64,000 bases of DNA from Croceicoccus marinus (lineage in GTDB: Bacteria > Pseudomonadota > Alphaproteobacteria > Sphingomonadales > Sphingomonadaceae), in contig NZ_CP019602.1 in assembly GCF_001661675.2 (NCBI RefSeq), forward strand, positions 62,001 to 126,000, read 5' to 3'. The number at the start of each line of letters is the position of its first letter. Positions within the stretch are counted from its first letter, which is position 1. Below, piece after piece: positions 18,440 to 27,070 of this stretch. The notes beneath the pieces are model-generated. The model ran no database searches. It was not told where the DNA came from and worked only from the letters and a program-made list of their open reading frames with translations. A program made the translations under genes and the position numbers.

Positions 18440-19365
18440 GCGTGAGGCATCTGCTGGATCTTGTCGATGCGGGCGGCGACGCGCTGCAGGCGATGATCGA
18501 TGACGCCATGGCCCGCAAGAAGGCGCGCAAAGGCTGGACCAAAGGTCGCGTCGACGAAGATGCGCCACTGGCCGGCTGTACGCTGGCGATGATCTTCGAA
18601 AAGAATTCGACCCGCACGCGCGTTTCGTTTGATATGGCGATGCGTCAACTTGGCGGCAGCGCGATCATCATGGAAGCTGGCAGCATGCAAATCGGTCGCG
18701 GCGAAACGATCGCCGATACCGCGCGTGTGCTTTCCCGAATGGTCGATGCCATCATGATTCGGACCGACGATCATTCGAAGATAGAGGCGCTCGCTGAAAA
18801 TGCGAGCGTTCCTGTCATCAATGGACTGACCGACCGGTCGCATCCGTGTCAGATCATGGCCGATCTTCTGACCTTGGTCGAACATGGCAAGGTGCTGAAG
18901 GGAATGGAACTCGCCTGGCTTGGCGACGGCAACAATGTCCTGCATTCGGTGCTGGAAGCGGCCGGCCTCATGGGCTTCAATGTCCGCTATGGCGTGCCCG
19001 ACGGCTACGAACCTGACGAGGAGTTCGTCGAATTCGCAAGGTTTCGCGGTTCGAAGGTCACACTGACGCGCGACGCTGCTGAAGCGGCACGGGGCGCCGA
19101 TGTCCTTGTCACAGATACATGGGTGTCGATGGGGCAGGATATGGCTCACGACAAGGTTGCCGCCATGAAGCCCTTCCAGATCAACGAGGCCCTGATGGCC
19201 CACGCGAAGCAAGATGCCGTCTTCCTTCATTGCCTTCCCGCCCATGTCGGCGACGAGGTGAGCGAGGGTGTTTTCGAGGGACCGCAGTCGGTTGTATGGG
19301 ACGAAGCGGAAAACCGCATCCATGCGCAAAAGTCCGTCCTGCGTTGGGCGTTTGGGCAGCTTTGA
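18436..19365 (+). CDS. argF: ornithine carbamoyltransferase
   Basis: The 309-aa enzyme makes citrulline from ornithine and carbamoyl phosphate. [12 protein letters not shown] is the carbamoyl-phosphate site, [11 protein letters not shown] and the WLGDGNNV block follow, and [13 protein letters not shown] is the ornithine-site motif. Translation is coupled at both ends: ATGA with argD and TGATG with hslO. Confidence 0.96.
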   Translation: MSVRHLLDLVDAGGDALQAMIDDAMARKKARKGWTKGRVDEDAPLAGCTLAMIFEKNSTRTRVSFDMAMRQLGGSAIIMEAGSMQIGRGETIADTARVLSRMVDAIMIRTDDHSKIEALAENASVPVINGLTDRSHPCQIMADLLTLVEHGKVLKGMELAWLGDGNNVLHSVLEAAGLMGFNVRYGVPDGYEPDEEFVEFARFRGSKVTLTRDAAEAARGADVLVTDTWVSMGQDMAHDKVAAMKPFQINEALMAHAKQDAVFLHCLPAHVGDEVSEGVFEGPQSVVWDEAENRIHAQKSVLRWAFGQL

Positions 19366-20273
19366 TGCCCGATGTACCGGCTTTGCCGCCTGACGAGACG
19401 GGCTTCGATGTTGTGTTGGGGTTCAGCCTGCCGGAACGCGACGTTCGCGGGCGCTGCGTACGTTTAGGGCCGGTACTCGATACGGTCTTATCGGCGCATG
19501 ATTACCCGGGGCCGATCCGGCATCTGCTGTCTGAAGCCCTGCTGGTTGCCACGCTGATCGGCTCGCTCGGCAAGGAAGATCGCAGCCAGATGACGATGCA
19601 GGCGCAGTCTGCGAACGGTATCGTGGACATGCTAGTCTGCGACTACCGGGATGGCGAGCTTCGCGGCTATGTCCGGTTCGATGCGGAGCGGCTGGATGAC
19701 CTGGGGGCCAATCCGCCTCTATCCGCCCTCGTCGGGACGGAGGCCTATCTGGCGATCACTTTCGATGTTGCCGATGGTGGACGTTATCAAGGTATCGTCC
19801 CCTTGAACGCAGCTTCGCTAAGTGACGCTTGTGAAGCCTATTTTCGGCAGTCGGAGCAATTGCCGACCGTCCTGCGGATTGCGGTACAATCGCAGGATGG
19901 CCACTGCGTAGCGGGCGGTCTGCTGCTGCAATACTTACCCGATGGTGAGGAAGGCCGCGAACGGCTGCATGTTCGCCATGACGATCCCAATTGGGAGCAT
20001 GTCGAGATAATCAGCTCGTCCGTCAGGCATAGCGAACTGGCAGACCCTGCATTGTCTCTCGAGGCTCTGCTTTGGCGCCTGTTCCACGAGGAAGCTGAAC
20101 TGCGGGTCGAGACGATTGCCAAGTTGGTGCGGGGGTGCAGATGCTCTGCAGATCATTATCATGCGGTGCTGTCGCGATTCGGTTCGGCGGAACTGGATGA
20201 GATGCGTGACGATGACGGGCTCATCAGGGTCGACTGCGCCTTCTGTTCACGCATCTTTCCCGTTGAAGTCTGA
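19365..20273 (+). CDS. hslO: redox-regulated chaperone Hsp33
   Basis: A 302-aa cytosolic holdase activated by oxidation. The C-terminal zinc-binding cysteines are in place as CRC (Cys258, Cys260) and CAFC (Cys291, Cys294), after an N-terminal domain with SEALLVATLIGSL. Start ATG 19365 overlaps the argF stop by one base. Pairing of argF with hslO is common in alphaproteobacteria. Confidence 0.94.
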   Translation: MPDVPALPPDETGFDVVLGFSLPERDVRGRCVRLGPVLDTVLSAHDYPGPIRHLLSEALLVATLIGSLGKEDRSQMTMQAQSANGIVDMLVCDYRDGELRGYVRFDAERLDDLGANPPLSALVGTEAYLAITFDVADGGRYQGIVPLNAASLSDACEAYFRQSEQLPTVLRIAVQSQDGHCVAGGLLLQYLPDGEEGRERLHVRHDDPNWEHVEIISSSVRHSELADPALSLEALLWRLFHEEAELRVETIAKLVRGCRCSADHYHAVLSRFGSAELDEMRDDDGLIRVDCAFCSRIFPVEV

Positions 20274-20349
20274 TCAGGCCAGCCGTTAGCAAATCGGCAT
20301 GCCGAACAGGCTTCTTGCGACGCTGCGCAGGACCTTATAGCGCTGCGTC

Positions 20350-21048
20350 ATGACTAAAGATGACTTGAACGAAAAGCCCGCTGTAGTCCTGTTGTCGGGC
20401 GGGCTCGATTCCATGGTGACTGCCGGAATCGCCAAGACGCAAGGGTATAGCGTCAATGCTCTCACGGTCGATTATAACCAACGCCATCGGCGTGAACTCG
20501 ACAGTGCGACTGTCATCGCCAACGCGATCGATGTCGATCGCCATCTCGTACTGCCGCTCGATCTTCGCAAGATCGGCGGCTCTGCTTTGACGAGCGAGAT
20601 GGCGGTGCCGAAGGATGGAGTCGGCAGCGACATACCCATAACATACGTGCCTGCCCGCAATCTGGTGTTTCTGTCGCTAACGCTTGCCTGGTGCGAGGCT
20701 ATTGGCGCGCAGGACATTTTCATCGGCGTAAACGCGCTGGATTATTCCGGCTATCCCGACTGCCGGCCCGAATTCATCAAGTCTTTCGAAAAGACCGCTG
20801 AACTGGCCACGAAGGCAGGTAGCGAGGGCGCAAAGTTCTCTATCCATGCCCCGCTACAGTTCATGTCCAAGGCCGAGATCGTCGATAAGGCCTATGAACT
20901 TGGGCTCGATCCGTCGATGAGCTGGTCATGTTATGATCCGGGTGAAGACGGGCGTCCTTGTGGGTTGTGCGATAGCTGCAGGCTGCGCCAGCAAGGCTTT
21001 GCACAGACCGGACGCCAGGATCCGGTGGATTACAGCAAACGGATCTAA
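20350..21048 (+). CDS. queC: 7-cyano-7-deazaguanine synthase
   Basis: The 232-aa enzyme converts carboxydeazaguanine to preQ0 on the queuosine path. The ATP-pyrophosphatase P-loop LLSGGLDSM lies at residues 14-22, and the zinc cysteines appear near the end in SWSCYDPGEDGRPCGLCDSC. No other queuosine gene is adjacent and no preQ1 riboswitch was recognised upstream. It converges on the OmpA gene. Confidence 0.95.
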   Translation: MTKDDLNEKPAVVLLSGGLDSMVTAGIAKTQGYSVNALTVDYNQRHRRELDSATVIANAIDVDRHLVLPLDLRKIGGSALTSEMAVPKDGVGSDIPITYVPARNLVFLSLTLAWCEAIGAQDIFIGVNALDYSGYPDCRPEFIKSFEKTAELATKAGSEGAKFSIHAPLQFMSKAEIVDKAYELGLDPSMSWSCYDPGEDGRPCGLCDSCRLRQQGFAQTGRQDPVDYSKRI

Positions 21049-21073
21049 CCGGACCCGCCTCAGCCTCAAAGAA

Positions 21074-21101
21074 AAAGGGGCCGGATTGCTCCGGCCCCTT
21101 T
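21074..21101. terminator. bidirectional Rho-independent terminator between queC and the OmpA gene
   Basis: AAAGGGGCCGGA and TCCGGCCCCTTT form a 12-bp perfect stem with a 4-base loop. A/T runs flank both sides, so it serves both convergent genes. Confidence 0.9.
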
Positions 21102-21126
21102 CCATATCGATCTTTCGATCTCTGGC

Positions 21127-22200
21127 TTACATGCCCGAACCCGGACCGTAGGTGATTTCCACCCGTCGGTTCTGAAGTTCACGCACGCCATCGGCAGTCG
21201 GAACCCGCGGGTTCTGCTCACCGAAGCCTTCGGTCGAAATCGCCGCGCCCGGAATGTTCCGAGCCGTGAGATACGATTCCACCGACTGAGCGCGACGCTC
21301 GGAAAGCCCGATGTTGTAGCTCGCCGTACCCGACGTATCGGTATAACCAGCCACCATGATCGGAACCGAGTTACAGTCGGCATAGGAAGCGATGGCGCTG
21401 TCCAGAATGCTGGCTGCTTCAGGCGTGATCTCGGACGAATCCCAATCGAAGAACACGATATAGGGCCCGGTATTGCACACGACCTGCGCCGGAGGCGGCG
21501 GGGGAGGCGGCGGCGGGGGCGGGGGCGGGGGCGGCGGCGGCGGCGGCGGGGGAGGCGGCGGCGGAGCAGGCGACCAGAAGTTGTAGGTCAGCGAGCCCAG
21601 CAACGAGTGCGAACGAATGTCCGTCTCGAGCGAGTTGCCATCCGGCGTCACCAGTTCGATGTCTTGGTGGTTGAAGAAGCGATACTTCAGACCGACATCC
21701 CAGTTGTCCGTCAGCGGAGCACGAATGCCCGCAATGGCCTGCCATGCGAAGCCAGTGTCCGAATCGTCGATCAGGACAGGCTCTTCGAATTCGCTACGAG
21801 CAACACCAGCACCGCCGCCGATGAAGCCCTGAAGGCCATCGTCGTCGCCAAAGTCGATCATGCCATTGACCATGAAGCTCAGCGTGTTGAACTCGTGGTT
21901 CACTTCGCTGTCTTCATAGTTTTCACCGAACAGCGTCAGGCCGTCGTCGCCGGCGCCCTTGTAGGCTGCTTCGGTTTCGAGGCGAAAGCCTCCGAAATCA
22001 TAGCCGGCCACGACGTCGAAGTCATAACCATAGTCCCAGTCGAAAGTCGCCTGATCATCGACGCCATTCACGTTAACGTCTGAATCCTCGACGAGCATAG
22101 CACCGCCATCGACACCAATGTACCACGCATCTTCGCGTGCCAGTGCCGGCGACGCTATGGCCGTAGAGGCCAGAGCAAGGCCGATTACCGCTTTATGCAT
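21127..22200 (-). CDS. OmpA-family outer membrane protein with a 25-proline hinge
   Basis: The 357-aa protein starts with a signal peptide (cut after ASPALA). Residues about 22-210 form an OmpA-type eight-stranded barrel with acidic loops. A run of 25 consecutive prolines then links to the C-terminal peptidoglycan-binding OmpA domain (GYTDTSGTASYN, LSERRAQSVESYL). It anchors the outer membrane to the cell wall. The proline run should make translation depend on EF-P. Confidence 0.93.
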   Translation of the reverse strand: MHKAVIGLALASTAIASPALAREDAWYIGVDGGAMLVEDSDVNVNGVDDQATFDWDYGYDFDVVAGYDFGGFRLETEAAYKGAGDDGLTLFGENYEDSEVNHEFNTLSFMVNGMIDFGDDDGLQGFIGGGAGVARSEFEEPVLIDDSDTGFAWQAIAGIRAPLTDNWDVGLKYRFFNHQDIELVTPDGNSLETDIRSHSLLGSLTYNFWSPAPPPPPPPPPPPPPPPPPPPPPPPPPAQVVCNTGPYIVFFDWDSSEITPEAASILDSAIASYADCNSVPIMVAGYTDTSGTASYNIGLSERRAQSVESYLTARNIPGAAISTEGFGEQNPRVPTADGVRELQNRRVEITYGPGSGM

Positions 22201-22438
22201 CAGCGTTTCCCCTTATTTTCCATCTTGTTGATTGAAGCCACGGAGGCGAGTTCTATCCGTAGTTGATTTTGCGCGCAAGCTTGGTGAAACGAAGCATTGT
22301 TGCATTCGCGCATCACTTTTCTTGCACGCCATGGTCTTTCCGCTGATAGATTTTCCCTCACGTTATGGCGGCAATGGCTGTGGGGCAAAAAAGTTCCCAT
22401 TCAGTTACACAAAAAAAGACAAGGGGTTGCGGCAAGTT

Positions 22439-22840
22439 TTAGCTTTCGGGCAGATGGCCGGACGTGCGTAGGAGCGAAATGATCTGCTCGATCGCGTCCC
22501 GTGCCTCCGAGTCAACGGTAGAGCCGCTGTTCGGAAAATCGATCTGCATGGGCTTGCTCCACACTCCCTTGAACCGGCGCATGGCGTCGAGATTTCGATC
22601 ATATACCGACATTCCCGATGTGGGCGTCAGGAACAGCCACTGCCCTTGCTGCCAGCAGGCCAGATCATTTTCGTGTCTCTCGAATTCGGCGCTGCCGCCG
22701 CTCACGATCCAGCAATCGCCAGGCTTTGGATCGAGTGGCGGCGCGCCGGCCTCTCCCTCGACGATCGGCTGCAACAGCATGTCGGTTCGGATCAGGGCCT
22801 CGTTGACGAACAACTCTTTCTGGGCCTGTGCCACAGGCAT
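22439..22840 (-). CDS. DUF2793 domain protein, gene transfer agent tail-end gene
   Basis: The 133-aa frame begins MPVAQAQKELFVNEAL, which matches the DUF2793 N-terminus (usually a few residues longer, ending in GQAQKE), and continues with PGDCWIVSGG. The C-terminal third (VDSEARDAIEQIISLLR) looks like an added helix. Its true N-terminus has been replaced at the deletion junction, so it may be expressed only as a remnant. Confidence 0.65.
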   Translation of the reverse strand: MPVAQAQKELFVNEALIRTDMLLQPIVEGEAGAPPLDPKPGDCWIVSGGSAEFERHENDLACWQQGQWLFLTPTSGMSVYDRNLDAMRRFKGVWSKPMQIDFPNSGSTVDSEARDAIEQIISLLRTSGHLPES

Positions 22841-23291
22841 GGCTGTGCTGCGGTCCGCGCAGGCTTTCCGGCTCGGCCGCCGAATACAGATAGGCCTGCG
22901 CCCCGCTAGGCCAGCTGAGCCGGCGAAGCGAAGGCTCGAACACCGGCCTCCGATAGGGCGGCGAGACGGCCAGCAGACCGCTCTCCCCTTCGACCATGAT
23001 CGCGCGCGCTTCCGCCAGCGAAGCGCCGATCAGCGCAATGCGCGCATCGGGATGGTCGCGCGCGATCCGCCGCACCCATTCCGCGCCCGCCCTCGTCTTG
23101 CCGAACCCGCGACCGGCGCAGATCAGCCAGACCAGCCAGTCTCCTACGGGGGACAATTGCTCCTCGCGGGCCCATAGCTCCCAGAAATAGCGAAGTTCGC
23201 GGCGCTCCTCGGGCTGCAGCAGGTCCAGCACGGGCCTGCGATCGACATGGGGCAGGCTTGCCAGCCAGGCGAGGCGGTCGGTCCTGTTCAT
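22836..23291 (-). pseudogene. terminase large subunit, N-terminal fragment
   Basis: Residues 1-152 match the ATPase half of gene-transfer-agent/phage large terminases: the Walker A motif is GRGFGKTRAGAEW (residues 60-72), and YLYSAAEPESLRGPQHSHA is the typical block preceding the Walker B region. After HSHA the frame enters out-of-frame DUF2793 sequence. The nuclease domain is gone, so packaging activity is lost. Confidence 0.8.
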
Positions 23292-23305
23292 CGTCCCCGC
23301 CCCAT

Positions 23306-23770
23306 TCAGTCTGCGCCTTCGCTGCCGTTCCTGGCCGGCCTGGTCTTGTCGGCCTGCCGCATCCGCTCCCTCATCATGTCGAGCTTGCTGTTGATGCGGT
23401 CGATGACCTCCTTCTCGTCCTCACAGGTTTGCTGCGCCTTGGTCCGGCCGAATGCCTCGCGGTGCGAGAGCAGCAGCCGGATCGACTGGGCATTGTCATA
23501 TTTGCGGTCGTTCTTCGCATCCGCGGGCTCGCCCTCGCGCAGGCGGCACAGCAGGTCGAGTTCGAGCGCTTCGTATCCAAGGCAGAGCGCTTCCTGCCAG
23601 GCCGCGGCGAAGGCCGGTTCGCTGCGGCGCGTCTTGTAGGCGGTGCTGACGTCGATCCTGCCGGCGCGGGCGGCGGCGGCTACATTCGAGCTTTGCGCCA
23701 GTGTTTCCAGAAACCGCTCGCGCCAGTTGTGAGGGCGGCGCATGCGTTTTGTCTGCCGAGCATCGGTCAT
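23306..23770 (-). CDS. small terminase-like protein of a gene transfer agent
   Basis: A 154-aa protein with an N-terminal helix-turn-helix type region (FLETLAQSSNVAAAARAGRI) and a helical C-terminus, located 14 bases upstream of the large-terminase fragment. This is the position of the first gene in sphingomonad gene transfer agent clusters. With its partner truncated it is probably non-functional, though the frame is intact. Confidence 0.65.
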   Translation of the reverse strand: MTDARQTKRMRRPHNWRERFLETLAQSSNVAAAARAGRIDVSTAYKTRRSEPAFAAAWQEALCLGYEALELDLLCRLREGEPADAKNDRKYDNAQSIRLLLSHREAFGRTKAQQTCEDEKEVIDRINSKLDMMRERMRQADKTRPARNGSEGAD

Positions 23771-24019
23771 GACCGGCTCCCGTCACTAGGGTTAAATCGG
23801 CGGACCATCGGCCCGCATGGCTTGTGAGGTGGTCGCAAGAAGCGTCGGCGAGGGGTCCTCGGCGACTCGCTTTATCGCGATGTTCCGTGTCTCTAACCAA
23901 AGAGTGTGACGATGTCAATATAAAAGTGCCAAATAGGTTATTTTATCTTGGGGCTGGCCATGCGCCCGCACCCTGCTACACGCCGGAAAGCACAGGGTTC
24001 ATGGGGGCGCGGCAGGCGA

Positions 24020-24652
24020 ATGCTTCGCAAGCTATACGACTGGACGATCGACAAGGCTCAGCACCGCCACGCCGAAGCATGGCTGGCGGCGATCTCCTTC
24101 ATCGAATCGAGCTTCTTCCCGATTCCGCCGCATCCGCTGCTGGGGCTGATGTGCCTCGCCAACCCGCGCCGCGCGATTCGCTATGCGCTGATCTGCACGA
24201 TCGCATCCGTCGTGGGCGGGCTGTTCGGCTATGCGATCGGCTATTTCCTCTACGAGGCAGTGGGCAAGGCGCTGATCGGCGCACTGGGCCTGTCCGAAAG
24301 CTTCCCCGTCGCGGCCTGCTACCTGCGCGAGCGGGACTGGGAGGTCATCGTGATCGCGGGCGCCACCCCAGTGCCGTTCAAGCTGCTGACGATCACCTCG
24401 GGCTTCATCGAGATGAACCTGGTGACCTTCACGCTGGCCGCGATCGCCGGACGCGGCTTTATCTTCATGACGGTCGGGATTCTATTTCGCCTGTTCGGAG
24501 CGCCGATCAAGGCGTTCATCGACCGCTATCTCGGCATGCTGACCACGGCCTTCGTGCTGCTGCTGGTCGGCGGCTTCGTGGTCGCGTCCTACGTGGGCAG
24601 CAGCGAGGGCGATCCGGTGCGCGACCAGTGCCAGATCGCCGCCTCGGCCTAG
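24020..24652 (+). CDS. YqaA/DedA-like membrane protein
   Basis: The 210-aa protein has several hydrophobic segments and the family block SSFFPIPPHPLLGLMCLANP, followed by GATPVPFKLLTITSGF, the VTT/SNARE-associated signature of DedA-like lipid scramblase/transport proteins. ATG 24020 (MLRKLYDWTIDKA) is chosen over an earlier ATG at 23948, as relatives begin with this helix. It converges on the serine palmitoyltransferase gene. Confidence 0.83.
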   Translation: MLRKLYDWTIDKAQHRHAEAWLAAISFIESSFFPIPPHPLLGLMCLANPRRAIRYALICTIASVVGGLFGYAIGYFLYEAVGKALIGALGLSESFPVAACYLRERDWEVIVIAGATPVPFKLLTITSGFIEMNLVTFTLAAIAGRGFIFMTVGILFRLFGAPIKAFIDRYLGMLTTAFVLLLVGGFVVASYVGSSEGDPVRDQCQIAASA

Positions 24653-24676
24653 CCGAAAGCGTTGAGAAAACCGGCG

Positions 24677-25945
24677 TCAGATGATGCCGGTCTTCTTCCC
24701 CGCTGTCTCGAACATGGTCAGGATCTGGCCAACCTGCTCCTCGCTATGCTCAGCGCAAAGCGAACAGCGCAGCAGCGTCATGTTGGCAGGCGTCGCCGGC
24801 GGGCGCGCCAGATTGACATAGAGCCCTTCCTTGAGCAGCGCTTCCCACATGCCGGCCCCTCGCTCCAGATCGGGCATGATGACCGCGATGATCGCGCTCT
24901 GCGGCTCGTCGGTGCCAAGCTGGAAGCCCAGCTTCTTCAACCCCGCATGCAGCCGCCGGGAATTGTCCCACAGATGCTGACGCTTGTTGCCGGCATCCAT
25001 CAGCTTGCGGATCGATGTCGCGGCCGTAGACACCACGCTGGGCGGCAGCGAGGCGGTGAAGACATAGGGGCGGCAGACAAGCCGCATGATCTCGAACTTG
25101 GGATGGTTGGATACGCAGAAACCGCCAACCGTGCCGACGGACTTCGAGAACGTGCCGATGACGAAGTCGACCTCGTCCAGCACGCCCTGGTCCTCGGCCA
25201 CGCCGCGGCCGTTCGGCCCGATGAAGCCCATCGAATGCGCCTCGTCGACCAGCACCATCGCGCCGTGCTTCTTGGCGACCGCGACCATTTCCCTGAGCGG
25301 AGCGATGTCGCCAAGCATCGAATAGACGCCTTCCAGCACGACCAGCTTGCCCGCGCCCTCGGGAATCCGGCGCAGCCGCTTTTCCATGGCGTCGATGTCA
25401 TTGTGCTTGAACGGCACCACCTCGGCATTGCCCATCGCGCAGCCGTCCCAGATGGACGCATGGCTGTCGATGTCGAGGACGATGTAGTCGCCCTTGCCTG
25501 CGATGGTGGAGATGATCCCCAGATTGGCCTGGTAGCCGGTCGAGAACACCATGGCATGATCCATACCATAGAATTCGCGCAGCGCGGCCTCGCACCCCTT
25601 GTGCCCCACATAGGTGCCGTTCAGCACGCGGCTGCCCGTCGTGCCCGAACCGAAATCCGACAGCGCCTGCTTTCCCGCCGCGATCACGTCGGGGTCGAAG
25701 GTCATGCCCATGTAGTTGTAGGTGCCGAGCAGGATCGTCTCGCGCCCGTTGCAGACCGCGGTCACCGGCGAGAGCACTTGCTCCATCACCAGGTTGAACG
25801 GATCTTCCAGCCCGGAATCGAGCAGGTCCGAACGCTGCTTGATCAGCGGATCGAATTTCGAGAACAGGTCGCGCGGATCGCCCGTGGCCTCGCCCTCTCC
25901 GGGCAGCGGTGCGGGCCTGTCTGGCTGGCTGATGGCTTCAGTCAT
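24677..25945 (-). CDS. spt: serine palmitoyltransferase
   Basis: The 422-aa PLP enzyme condenses serine with palmitoyl thioester, the first step of sphingolipid synthesis. The PLP lysine is in GTFSKSVGTVGGF, the stacking histidine in DIDSHASIWDG, and the aspartate in VLVDEAHSMGF. GTYNYMGMTFDPDV near residue 74 distinguishes SPT from related alpha-oxoamine synthases. It lacks a membrane anchor, as in Sphingomonas. It lies 4 bases after the dedicated acyl carrier protein gene. Confidence 0.95.
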   Translation of the reverse strand: MTEAISQPDRPAPLPGEGEATGDPRDLFSKFDPLIKQRSDLLDSGLEDPFNLVMEQVLSPVTAVCNGRETILLGTYNYMGMTFDPDVIAAGKQALSDFGSGTTGSRVLNGTYVGHKGCEAALREFYGMDHAMVFSTGYQANLGIISTIAGKGDYIVLDIDSHASIWDGCAMGNAEVVPFKHNDIDAMEKRLRRIPEGAGKLVVLEGVYSMLGDIAPLREMVAVAKKHGAMVLVDEAHSMGFIGPNGRGVAEDQGVLDEVDFVIGTFSKSVGTVGGFCVSNHPKFEIMRLVCRPYVFTASLPPSVVSTAATSIRKLMDAGNKRQHLWDNSRRLHAGLKKLGFQLGTDEPQSAIIAVIMPDLERGAGMWEALLKEGLYVNLARPPATPANMTLLRCSLCAEHSEEQVGQILTMFETAGKKTGII

Positions 25946-25949
25946 GATC

Positions 25950-26189
25950 CTACCCGCGCAGCCTGGTGACCGCGTCGATCAGCTGGCCATAATTCTCGAT
26001 CTCGGCCTGCTGGTTCATGCTGATGATGATGTCGAACTCGTCCTCGATCGCGGCGACGAAATCCATCACCGTCAGGCTGTCCCACTCCAGATCGCCTGCG
26101 AAGGTCGTGTCTTCGGTTATCTCGACACCCTTCTTGTTGAAGGGTTCGATCAGAGTGTCGATGCGGGTCTTGGTATCTTCGCGGTCCAT
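25950..26189 (-). CDS. acyl carrier protein dedicated to serine palmitoyltransferase
   Basis: A 79-aa acidic carrier protein. The phosphopantetheine serine lies in EWDSLTVMDFV. The ATG at 26189 (MDREDTKTRID) is favoured; an in-frame upstream ATG would add an unlikely basic stretch. Adjacency to spt is a conserved arrangement in sphingomonads, where this carrier supplies palmitoyl groups in place of CoA. Confidence 0.9.
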   Translation of the reverse strand: MDREDTKTRIDTLIEPFNKKGVEITEDTTFAGDLEWDSLTVMDFVAAIEDEFDIIISMNQQAEIENYGQLIDAVTRLRG

Positions 26190-26315
26190 GGTCCTGCCAA
26201 TCGGAATGCCTGTTGGCCCGTGGCAAAGACGGGCAGAGCCCAAGTGTCAAGCCAAAGCCACTTGCACCAAAAGGCTGTGCCGCCGCGAAATCGTTGAATC
26301 GAGCCGCTTTGCCGG

Positions 26316-26696
26316 TCAGGCGGCGGCGCGATTTTCCACCAGGGAATTCACCGCGCTCATGAAGGCGTTGATCGAAACCGGCTTGGACAGATAGGCATGC
26401 GCTCCGGCAGAGCGGATCCGTTCCTCGTCTCCCTTGCCGGCATAGGCAGTCACCGCCAGCACGGGAATTTCCGCCAGTCGCTCGTCCAGCTTGAGCGATT
26501 CGATGAGCGAGATGCCCGAGATATTGGGCAGCTGGATGTCCATGATGATCAGGTCGGGCTCGAACGCAATGGCCTGGTCGATTGCGGCAAGGCCGTCGGC
26601 CACCGGCTCCACCGCAAAGCCATGAGCCCTGAGCAGGTCGCAGAAAAGCTTTCTGTTGAGATCGTTGTCTTCGACAACCAGAACCCGTAATGCCAA
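26316..26696 (-). CDS. divK: single-domain response regulator DivK
   Basis: The 126-aa receiver domain has VVEDNDLN (acid pocket), the phospho-acceptor in LIIMDIQLP, the Thr/Ser position in AVTAYAG and the lysine in LSKPV. Sequence and length match Caulobacter DivK, a cell-cycle regulator acting through DivJ/PleC and DivL-CckA. TTG 26696 gives MALRVLVVEDN after a GGGGGA site; an ATG 21 bases upstream would add MILGGLI, which relatives lack. Confidence 0.88.
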   Translation of the reverse strand: MALRVLVVEDNDLNRKLFCDLLRAHGFAVEPVADGLAAIDQAIAFEPDLIIMDIQLPNISGISLIESLKLDERLAEIPVLAVTAYAGKGDEERIRSAGAHAYLSKPVSINAFMSAVNSLVENRAAA

Positions 26697-26742
26697 GATC
26701 AGTCCCCCGAGGATCATTTGAAACCCACCTGATCCAGGGGCC

Positions 26743-27060
26743 TTGTGTAAAACCGGCAGGCGGCGTTTGACAATCCCAATCAGAGAATCATCCGGACCGG
26801 AAGCAAAAACTGTGGCGCTGATGGCACTTTCATGGGTGCTGCAGGACGAGGATCGGGCTCAGCGGCTGCTGTCGCTGACCGGTCTCGAACCCGATCATCT
26901 GCGCCATGCGTTGGGCGATCCCGCGGTGCTGGCGTCGATCCTTGATTTCCTCGCCAATCACGAACGGGACCTGCTGTCGGCGTCGGAAGCGCTCGATCTG
27001 TCGCCCGACATCATCGTCGCGGCGCGCAATCGGCTGGCCCCGCCGCCTGACGAGATGTAG
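26743..27060 (+). CDS. DUF3572 family protein
   Basis: A helical 80-105-aa protein found in alphaproteobacteria. The block ALMALSWVLQDEDRAQRLLSL followed by GLEPDHLRHALGDPAVL is the family core. The start is uncertain: GTG 26743, TTG 26767 (TIPIRESS) or a later codon. It lies divergent to divK and 10 bases before the HAD gene, as often seen. Function is unknown. Confidence 0.75.
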   Translation: MCKTGRRRLTIPIRESSGPEAKTVALMALSWVLQDEDRAQRLLSLTGLEPDHLRHALGDPAVLASILDFLANHERDLLSASEALDLSPDIIVAARNRLAPPPDEM

Positions 27061-27070
27061 AGGCGCTGCC

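Larger units (their letters stand above)
22439..23770 (-). mobile_element. remnant of a gene transfer agent cluster
   Basis: Three pieces survive on the minus strand: a small terminase-like gene, the first 152 codons of the large terminase, and the DUF2793 gene that closes such clusters in sphingomonads. The portal, capsid, tail and hydrolase genes that should lie between are missing, and the large terminase is fused directly to the start of DUF2793. A functional cluster would be over 12 kb; this one is 1.33 kb. Confidence 0.75.

Noticed and set aside
24662..25969. A 435-codon + strand frame opposite serine palmitoyltransferase
   Set aside because: It is the codon-position shadow of spt, with His/Gly/Arg-rich sequence and no domain.
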